DNA from: JBBDIO01 sp040880365
GTDB taxonomy: Bacteria > Chloroflexota > Anaerolineae > Caldilineales > Caldilineaceae
DNA length: 12,384 nucleotides
Reading direction: 5' to 3'
NCBI GenBank assembly: GCA_040880365.1
Contig: JBBDIO010000261.1
Location: 1-12,384, forward strand
Of the stretch, positions 7,384 through 12,384 are shown in pieces (within the stretch, counting starts at the first letter, position 1; each line of letters begins with the position of its first letter). The notes under the pieces were generated by a model. It searched no databases, had not been told where the DNA came from, and worked only from the letters and a program-made list of their open reading frames with translations. The translations under genes and the position numbers were made by a program.

Positions 7384-7424
7384 GTGTCACAGTGCAACAA
7401 CGTAGTGCTGTGCGCCTGTGACAC
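7384..7424. promoter_or_regulatory. 9-bp inverted repeat upstream of the UDPGP gene
   Basis: GTGTCACAG (7384-7392) and CTGTGACAC (7416-7424) are perfect inverted copies 23 nt apart, lying 63-103 nt upstream of the ATG. Neither side is followed by a T-run, so it is not a typical intrinsic terminator. As DNA it could be a dyad operator, and as RNA a leader hairpin. GTGTCACAG resembles half-sites of CRP/FNR-family regulators (TGTGA core), but the spacing is far wider than their usual dyad. Confidence 0.4.
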
Positions 7425-7447
7425 CACCCACTTACGATTACAAGGTG

Positions 7448-7463
7448 TTTCCGTTCCCGGAAA
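7448..7463. other. Small inverted repeat after the GGT-like gene
   Basis: TTTCCG (7448-7453) and CGGAAA (7458-7463) flank a 4-nt loop, 24 nt past the stop of the leftward GGT-like gene. The hairpin is short and no T-run follows on the minus strand. It could help 3'-end stability or termination, but the evidence is weak. Confidence 0.25.
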
Positions 7464-7486
7464 GCTGGTTGCGGCTCGACTCCTGT

Positions 7487-9160
7487 CTACCAGCCGACCG
7501 CCGCGCCGTCTTTGCGCGGTTCGCTGCCGCCCATGAGCACGCCGGTAGCCGGGTCGCGCACAATGATTTGCCCACCGCCAAAGGCGATGCGGTCGAAACC
7601 ATCCATTGGGGCCAGACGATGGCCGCGGCGGGCCAGTTCCACCAGCGTGCGGGTGGCGAAGCTTTCTTCGACCTCGATTACGCCGCCCAGATCATCGGCA
7701 CCAGAACCAGCGGTCGGGCCTGCCAGTTGCCAGCGCGGCGCATCCAGCGCGGCCTGGGGCGAAAGTCCCAGATCGACCATGTTGACCAGCATCTGAAAAT
7801 GGCCCTGGGGTTGGGTATAGCCGCCCATGACGCCAAACGAGGCATGTAGCTCGCCGTCGTGGGTGGTCATGGCGGGGATGATGGTCTGATAGGGGCGTTT
7901 ATTGGGCGCGAGCGCATTGGGGTGTTCGGGATCTAACAGGAAGGTGGCGGCGCGGTTTTGCAGGCTGACACCCGTGCCCGGCACGACCAGGCCCGAACCT
8001 GTGCCCTGGAACAGGCTGTTGATGAAGCTGCACGCGTTGCCGTCGCCATCCACCGCAGTGAGATAGACCGTGTCGGAGCCAAACATGGGATCGCCATAGG
8101 GCACCTTTTGCGCGGCGTGCCGGGGATCGATGCGTTGGCGGCGTTCATCGGCATAGGCCGTGCTGGTCAGTTCTGCCAGGGGGATATCCACCACGCGCGG
8201 GTCGCAGACCCACTGCTGCGCGTCGGCAAAACCCAGGCGCATACATTCGATCATGATGTGCAGGCGGTCCACTTCATCCATTGTGCCCAGGTCAAAGCCA
8301 TTGGCAAGGTTGGCCGCGATGATGGCCGCCAGCCCCTGCCCATTGGGGGGACATTCATAGAGCGTGTAGCCCCGGTAGTTGGCGGTGATGGGTTCGTCCC
8401 ATGTGCTGATGTGGTTTGCCATGTCCTGGGCCGTGATCCAGCCCCCATAGCGCTGGACATGCTCGGCCATCTTCTGGGCAAATTCGCCTTTGTAAAAATA
8501 GTCTTTGCCCTCGGCGGCAATGCCCCGGAAGGTCGTGCCCAGGGTGGGGATTTTTATGATCTCGCCAAAGCGCGGCGCACGGCCGTCGATGAGCAATTCG
8601 TGGCCGCTGGGTTGTTCGGGACCGTTGTCCAGATCGCCGCTTTGCCAGCCCGGCGTGCGCAACAGTTTGGGCACCTGGGTCGCCCAGCTGCGGCTGATGA
8701 TTTCGGTGACTGCATAGCCGTTTTCTGCGGTCCAGATAGCCGGGGCCAGCACATCGGCCAAAGCCATGCGTCCGTGGCGTTCGATCATATCGGCCCAGCC
8801 GGCGACTGCGCCGGGCATACTCACCGCGTGCCCGGTGAAGGTGGGCATTTGTTTGTAGCCCAGGCGGGTCAGATCGTCCATATTGGTGGCCGCGCCCGAA
8901 CGTCCCGACCCGTTGAGGGCAGTGACCTGTTTGGTGCTGCTATCCCAATAGAGGGCAAAGCAATCGCCGCCGCTGCCGGTGGAAACGGGTTCGACCACAT
9001 TGAGCATGGCCGCTGTGGCGACGGCGGCGTCGGCCGCGTTGCCACCGGCCTTGAGCATATCCAATCCCGTTTGGGCGGCCAGAGGCTGGCTGGTGGCAAC
9101 CATGCCGCGGGTCGCCGTCACATTGCTGCGGCGTGAACGGAACAGGTCATTGTATTGCAT
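7487..9160 (-). CDS. ggt: Gamma-glutamyltransferase-like Ntn-hydrolase (YwrD type)
   Basis: A 557-aa protein of the gamma-glutamyltransferase/cephalosporin-acylase family. Such enzymes are made as a proenzyme that self-cleaves before a Thr, which then hydrolyses or transfers gamma-glutamyl groups. The N-terminal motif LKAGGNAADAAVATAAMLNVVEP and GSGGDCFALYW (62-72) are typical. The expected nucleophile is T364 in SDTVYLTAVDGDGN, giving a small subunit of about 194 aa. The glycine pair G446-G447 in GVMGGYTQPQGH fits the oxyanion region. After the nucleophile it reads GTGVSLQNRA, without the longer lid segment of E. coli GGT, which points to the YwrD-like subgroup. No signal peptide is seen, so it is probably cytoplasmic, unlike periplasmic GGT. 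The start ATG has AAGGAG (9171-9166) 5 nt upstream. It lies 69 nt downstream of the hydrolase gene and may share its transcript. Confidence 0.94.
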   Translation of the reverse strand: MQYNDLFRSRRSNVTATRGMVATSQPLAAQTGLDMLKAGGNAADAAVATAAMLNVVEPVSTGSGGDCFALYWDSSTKQVTALNGSGRSGAATNMDDLTRLGYKQMPTFTGHAVSMPGAVAGWADMIERHGRMALADVLAPAIWTAENGYAVTEIISRSWATQVPKLLRTPGWQSGDLDNGPEQPSGHELLIDGRAPRFGEIIKIPTLGTTFRGIAAEGKDYFYKGEFAQKMAEHVQRYGGWITAQDMANHISTWDEPITANYRGYTLYECPPNGQGLAAIIAANLANGFDLGTMDEVDRLHIMIECMRLGFADAQQWVCDPRVVDIPLAELTSTAYADERRQRIDPRHAAQKVPYGDPMFGSDTVYLTAVDGDGNACSFINSLFQGTGSGLVVPGTGVSLQNRAATFLLDPEHPNALAPNKRPYQTIIPAMTTHDGELHASFGVMGGYTQPQGHFQMLVNMVDLGLSPQAALDAPRWQLAGPTAGSGADDLGGVIEVEESFATRTLVELARRGHRLAPMDGFDRIAFGGGQIIVRDPATGVLMGGSEPRKDGAAVGW

Positions 9161-9229
9161 ACGTTCTCCTTGATAGGTTGCGCTTTAGTAGAATACGCTT
9201 TGCCAGATTGCGGTGGATGGTGTGTTTGA

Positions 9230-9982
9230 TTATGGGGTGGAACGGGGCGAATTTGGATCCGCGGCGGCGGCCTGTAAAAATGCCAGCGTGCGCGACCAGG
9301 CCAGCGTTGCGGCGGCGTGGTTATAGGCGTCGGTGCGGTCCGGCTCAAGAAACCAGTGTCCTGTATCGGGATAACGATAAAAGGTGACGGGGCGTCCGGC
9401 CTGCATGAGTGCCGTTTCGAGGGCATCTACGTTGGCGGCGGGTTCATAGTCATCCTGGGCCGCAAAATGGCCCAGATAGGTTGCCTGGCTATTGGCGAAA
9501 TTGTCGCTGCCCGTTCCGTAGAAGACGACGACCGCGCGCACCCGGTCGGGCTGGGCGTCGGCCAGTTCCAGGGCATAATAGGCGCCCAGCGAGAAGCCGA
9601 TCACCGCGATGCCCCGGTTGTCGGCTCCTATGGCTCCTATGGGTGCATCTTGCTGCGTCTGTGCATGTAAAAATGCGGCGGCCTGCGCGATTTCAGCCTG
9701 GGCCTCATGTTGGCGGTTGTCCAGCGCCGTGCCCAGGGTTTCGGCTTCTTCGATGGTGGTGGCGAGTGCGCCATGATAGAGATCCGGCGCGAAGGCGATG
9801 AACCCCGCGTCGGCCAGGCGATCACAGAAGGCTTTGACAGTCGCGTTCAATCCCCACCAGGCATGGAGAACGAGGACTGGGGCGTCTGTGCCGTGGGCGG
9901 GCCTGGCAAGATAACCATCCGGCTGGGTGTGGGCCGGCTGGGTGTGGGCCGGCTGGGTGTGGGCAGATTGATTGTGAGACAT
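9230..9982 (-). CDS. Dienelactone-hydrolase-like alpha/beta hydrolase
   Basis: A 250-aa protein. The ATG at 9982 is preferred because GGAG (9992-9989) lies 6 nt upstream. An in-frame ATG at 10066 would add 28 Arg/Ser-rich residues without family likeness. Residues 7-21 are three exact AHTQP repeats, then the alpha/beta-hydrolase fold begins near 22. HAWWGLN (40-46) and APDLYHG (65-71) are characteristic of the dienelactone hydrolase family. The nucleophile elbow is GFSLGAYY with Ser131 instead of the Cys of classical dienelactone hydrolase. The acid is D177 or D178 in HFAAQDDYEP, and the base is H209 in DTGHWF. The substrate is unknown; the Ser triad suggests an esterase or lactonase. It is the first of three co-directional genes and is divergent from the membrane-protein pair. 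Confidence 0.9.
   Translation of the reverse strand: MSHNQSAHTQPAHTQPAHTQPDGYLARPAHGTDAPVLVLHAWWGLNATVKAFCDRLADAGFIAFAPDLYHGALATTIEEAETLGTALDNRQHEAQAEIAQAAAFLHAQTQQDAPIGAIGADNRGIAVIGFSLGAYYALELADAQPDRVRAVVVFYGTGSDNFANSQATYLGHFAAQDDYEPAANVDALETALMQAGRPVTFYRYPDTGHWFLEPDRTDAYNHAAATLAWSRTLAFLQAAAADPNSPRSTP
9623..9640. repeat. 9-bp tandem repeat inside the hydrolase gene
   Basis: GGCTCCTAT occurs twice head to tail. On the coding (minus) strand it gives the IGAIGA sequence at about residues 115-120, in a loop before the strand that leads to the nucleophile Ser. The frame is kept. Confidence 0.7.
9920..9964. repeat. Three perfect 15-bp tandem repeats encoding AHTQP x3
   Basis: CGGCTGGGTGTGGGC is present three times without mismatch (9920-9934, 9935-9949, 9950-9964). 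On the minus strand each copy encodes Ala-His-Thr-Gln-Pro, giving a His-containing N-terminal tail on the hydrolase. Perfect identity at all three codon positions suggests recent slippage expansion. Confidence 0.95.
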
Positions 9983-10339
9983 TTTTTGCTCCAGGCTGTG
10001 CCCTTTGGCCCGCCGGCGGTGTTCGCTCCAGCTCGAAACTCGCGGGCGGGGTCTACGCATAGACATTCCATGTGGGGCGGGGTCTGTCGGCGGGTTTGGA
10101 AATTATTCGCGTGCAGACAGCATCCAATTTGGATGGGCAAGGTTTGGCGGGCAAGCGATTGCTGCGTATTCGAGGATTTCGTGCCCGAGATTTGTCTGCA
10201 AAAACAACTACTTGCATGATAATGAATCTGGGACAAGAGGCCAAATCTGATTTTTCTTGCACGGCGTATTGCGTGTCGCGGTCTGTGATCGCACTTAAAC
10301 TAGACCAAATGCCACCTGTAAGGTAGACTATCGAACACT
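9983..10339. other. Divergent intergenic region between hydrolase and membrane-protein genes
   Basis: These 357 nt contain no convincing gene; frames crossing it lack ribosome sites and protein-like composition. It holds the palindrome at 10121-10135 and a GATAAT at 10218-10223 (5/6 to TATAAT, plus strand) without a good -35. There is also an 8-bp inverted pair TGCAGACA (10112-10119) / TGTCTGCA (10193-10200), which may be chance. Both divergent promoters must lie here, but I cannot place them confidently. Confidence 0.6.
10121..10135. promoter_or_regulatory. Perfect odd-centred palindrome, candidate operator
   Basis: CATCCAATTTGGATG has two 7-bp arms around one central T. It lies about midway between the divergent start codons (139 nt from the hydrolase ATG, 205 nt from the membrane-protein ATG). 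Its size and symmetry are usual for a dimeric helix-turn-helix repressor site. Function is inferred, not shown. Confidence 0.4.
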
Positions 10340-11185
10340 ATGGGTTTTGTGATTCAATATGTGGCGATCTATGCACCCTGGATCTATGCGATTTGTGGTC
10401 TGGTCGCGCTCTATCAGATCTATAAAATCTGGTTTGTGCGCGCCGAGCGCAAACAGGCCGTTTTTTCATTGGAGCGGGAAAAGGCTGTCCACGACACCTA
10501 TAATATTTTTGCCATTGCCGTGATTTTGCTGGCGGTGATGGGGCTTACCTATTTCACCAGCACGACACTGGTGCAGGCCGTGGAGCCGTTGGTCACCGAG
10601 GCGCGGTCGCCGTCGCCGCCGCTGCTCTTTGTGCCCACGCCCACCAATACGCCCTTGCCGGCAACGCCTGTGCCGACCAGCACGCCCCTTCCTCCGCCCG
10701 GCGCAGACACCGGCGAGGATGGCGCGCTGGACGCGGAGGACCCGCTCGCGGCAAATACGCCATCGGACGTGGTGGATCCGGCGGCGGCGCTTGAGCAGCA
10801 AGTGGTGGAAACAGAACCCGCAGCCGAACCCGCGCCCGAACCCGAGGCTCCAGTGGCGGCGGTGGAAGCGCCGGTGTGTCCCGATAGCCGTTCGGTGATT
10901 CTGCGGCCTGGCAACAACGAAAGCGTGAGTGGGGTAATCAACGTGATTGGTACGGCAACCCACGAGAGTTTTCAGTTTTTCAAAGTCGAGTTTGCGCCGG
11001 GCGTGAATGCTGCCGATGGCTTTGGCTATCTCGATGGCGGCAGCAGTCCGGTCATCAGCAATTTTCTGATCAGCGTGGATACGCTTGCCCTGGGCAATGG
11101 CCCCTGGACTTTGCGGCTGGAAGTGGTAGACCAGACCGGCAACTATATCCCGCGCTGTCAGGTCACCGTCTACGTGAATAATTGA
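10340..11185 (+). CDS. Two-helix membrane protein with Pro/Thr linker and extracytoplasmic beta domain
   Basis: A 281-aa protein of unrecognised family. TM1 is about 6-32 and TM2 about 55-76. The loop between them is rich in Arg/Lys, so by the positive-inside rule it is cytoplasmic and both ends face outside. Residues 89-120 form a Pro/Thr linker (PTPTNTPLPATPVPTSTPLP). An acidic Ala/Glu/Pro stretch (about 121-178) follows. The last 100 residues look like a beta-sandwich, Ig/Big-like domain (SVILRPGNNESVSGVINVIGTA, WTLRLEVVDQTGNY). C180 and C273 flank this domain and could form a disulfide. The ATG at 10340 has only a distant AAGG, so its ribosome site is weak; a GTG at 10349 is the main alternative. 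Its stop overlaps the next start (TGATG). It may be a wall- or surface-related structural or sensing protein, but no function can be named. Confidence 0.85.
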   Translation: MGFVIQYVAIYAPWIYAICGLVALYQIYKIWFVRAERKQAVFSLEREKAVHDTYNIFAIAVILLAVMGLTYFTSTTLVQAVEPLVTEARSPSPPLLFVPTPTNTPLPATPVPTSTPLPPPGADTGEDGALDAEDPLAANTPSDVVDPAAALEQQVVETEPAAEPAPEPEAPVAAVEAPVCPDSRSVILRPGNNESVSGVINVIGTATHESFQFFKVEFAPGVNAADGFGYLDGGSSPVISNFLISVDTLALGNGPWTLRLEVVDQTGNYIPRCQVTVYVNN

Positions 11186-12384
11186 TGTCTCCGGATCAAA
11201 ACCGCTACCAGGCGTTGATTGTGGTCGCCATCTTCATCGTGGCGCTCATGACTATGGTTTACAATGCAGGCGCGTCGCGGGGACGGCTGGCCCTCGCCCC
11301 GGAGTTGATGACGGCCCAGGCGCAGCTTGTCGCGCCCACGACAGGGGATGCGACAGGGGCCACAACGGGGCCAGGGGTGGCGGCGACGCCCACACCGGAG
11401 ATGGTGGTGATGCTGCCTACGAATACCGGCACACCTGCGCCTTCGCCCACACCGACTGATACCGCGACACCCACTTCTACACCGACGCCGACCCTTTCGC
11501 CCACCCCGACGCTCTCCCCGACCCCCACAACCACGCCCGCTTCGCCCCAGGAATGGGCCGACCGTTTCCAGACGGTCACCCTCCAGGCGCTGAATGAACT
11601 CGCGATCAGCGATTTTTCCGCACCGCGTGCCCAGGCGCTCATCCGCCGCCTGGCCCAGGAACAGGGTCTGATCTTTGTGCCCGCGGCCCATTTTCACATT
11701 CAAGGCCCGGCCTGGGCCGCGTTTGTCGTGCCGCGCACGCCCCAGGATCAGGCTCTGCCCATGCTGTTCTGGCGCGAGCCAAACGACTTTAACCGCATTC
11801 GCAGTCAGTTGTTGCTGGATGAGCTTTCGGCCACGAGCAATGGCTATGACTATAGCCGCTTTTATAGTGGTATCAGCCACGGCGTCTTGCGCCAGGACTA
11901 TATTGGGCGATTTCATCTACTTTTGATCGAGCATCCCGACGCCTATCCTCGCCCCAGCGCGCATGTGTTGACCCAAGCGCAGCCCGGCGCACCCTTTGCC
12001 CGCCTGTGGGCCAGTGGTCAGGCGCCTTTCTGGACGCAGCGCGCAGCCGGCAGTGAGATTCGGCTGGTGGATACCGAAGCGTCGGTGCTGCCCGATATCG
12101 AGATCGACGCGCCGTTGGACCGGGGTTTCGATTTGCGGGAACAAGTGGGCGTGGCAGATACCATCCGCGAGCAGTCACCCTTTGCCCGCCAATGGGCCAC
12201 TACGCGCTGGCGCTATATCACGGTAGAAGGCGCGCTGGATCTGGCGGGGGTGGTGGAGCCGGGCTATAACATGCAGGTTGCGAACGTGACGCCCACACCC
12301 CTGACCTCGCTGGCTCGCTTTTTGGAATTGCTCCAGGCGGGCGATGTGAGCGGCGCGTCGGCTTTTGCTACGCGCTTTGATCTC
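11185..12384 (+). CDS. Membrane-anchored protein with Pro/Thr-rich linker, partial (3' end outside window)
   Basis: Four hundred codons are open from the ATG at 11185 to the window edge, with no stop. The ATG overlaps the previous stop by one base (TGATG), and no Shine-Dalgarno is seen, so translation is probably coupled. An uncleaved anchor helix covers about 10-28 (LIVVAIFIVALMTMVYNAGA). A low-complexity Thr/Pro/Ser linker (about 78-121, e.g. SPTPTDTATPTSTPTPTLSP) leads to a folded region from about 122, which should be outside the membrane. That region mixes alpha and beta (LIRRLAQEQGLIFVPAAHFH, FWREPNDFNRIRSQLLLDEL, YSRFYSGISHGVLRQDYIGRFHLLLIEHP). I do not recognise the family and see no catalytic motif. 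It shares its architecture (helix, P/T linker, outer domain) with the upstream gene, suggesting joint work at the cell surface. Confidence 0.88.
   Translation, partial: MSPDQNRYQALIVVAIFIVALMTMVYNAGASRGRLALAPELMTAQAQLVAPTTGDATGATTGPGVAATPTPEMVVMLPTNTGTPAPSPTPTDTATPTSTPTPTLSPTPTLSPTPTTTPASPQEWADRFQTVTLQALNELAISDFSAPRAQALIRRLAQEQGLIFVPAAHFHIQGPAWAAFVVPRTPQDQALPMLFWREPNDFNRIRSQLLLDELSATSNGYDYSRFYSGISHGVLRQDYIGRFHLLLIEHPDAYPRPSAHVLTQAQPGAPFARLWASGQAPFWTQRAAGSEIRLVDTEASVLPDIEIDAPLDRGFDLREQVGVADTIREQSPFARQWATTRWRYITVEGALDLAGVVEPGYNMQVANVTPTPLTSLARFLELLQAGDVSGASAFATRFDL

Noticed and set aside
7958..9136. A 392-codon open frame antisense to the GGT-like gene
   Set aside because: The GGT-like frame carries the full family motif set; the antisense product has shadow-like composition and no start signals.
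9920..9964. Direct repeats considered as a CRISPR array
   Set aside because: The units are contiguous 15-mers with no spacers and lie in a coding frame.
9707..10219. A 170-codon plus-strand frame over the hydrolase start and intergenic DNA
   Set aside because: Its repeats are the reverse reading of the AHTQP units, and no Shine-Dalgarno precedes it.

Overview
The window looks like chromosomal DNA of a bacterium, most likely a member of the Chloroflexota. This is inferred from high-GC coding sequence and from two membrane-anchored proteins with Pro/Thr linkers of the PTPTNTPLP / SPTPTPTL type, which are common in that phylum. No CRISPR array, tRNA, rRNA, transposase or phage gene was seen. 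Most of the window is ordinary housekeeping and metabolic genes. The least explained parts are the left-edge gene, the membrane gene before the M20 peptidase, and the bicistron at the right edge.

Layout. (1) 1-635, minus: a partial, unrecognised gene with a GTG start and a clean Shine-Dalgarno, running off the left edge. (2) 636-1162: a divergent intergenic region with an AT-rich core, a perfect CGGTTAACCG palindrome, a candidate promoter and three 13-bp tandem repeats in the probable clpB leader. (3) 1163-3757, plus: full-length clpB. It ends in a 14-bp tandem duplication that spans the stop codon and is followed by a strong intrinsic terminator. (4) 4059-5822, plus: a two-gene operon of a LiaI/LiaF-like multi-spanning membrane protein and an M20D metallo-amidohydrolase, 9 nt apart. 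(5) 5879-9982, minus: three co-directional genes, read in the order dienelactone-hydrolase-like enzyme, gamma-glutamyltransferase-like enzyme, and UDPGP-family (eukaryote-type) UTP-glucose-1-phosphate uridylyltransferase. (6) 9983-10339: a divergent intergenic region with a perfect CATCCAATTTGGATG palindrome. (7) 10340-12384, plus: two translationally coupled membrane-anchored proteins (TGATG overlap) with low-complexity linkers and extracytoplasmic domains. The second is cut by the right edge.

How the genes relate. ClpB is the stress disaggregase and forms its own terminated unit. The M20 amidohydrolase and the GGT-like enzyme both attack amide or gamma-glutamyl bonds, but they lie in different operons and no shared pathway is shown. 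The last two genes probably act together at the cell surface, because their coupling and shared architecture imply coordinated synthesis. A recurring oddity is short tandem duplication (9, 13, 14, 15 and 15 bp units) at gene edges, two of which encode pentapeptide repeats at protein N-termini.
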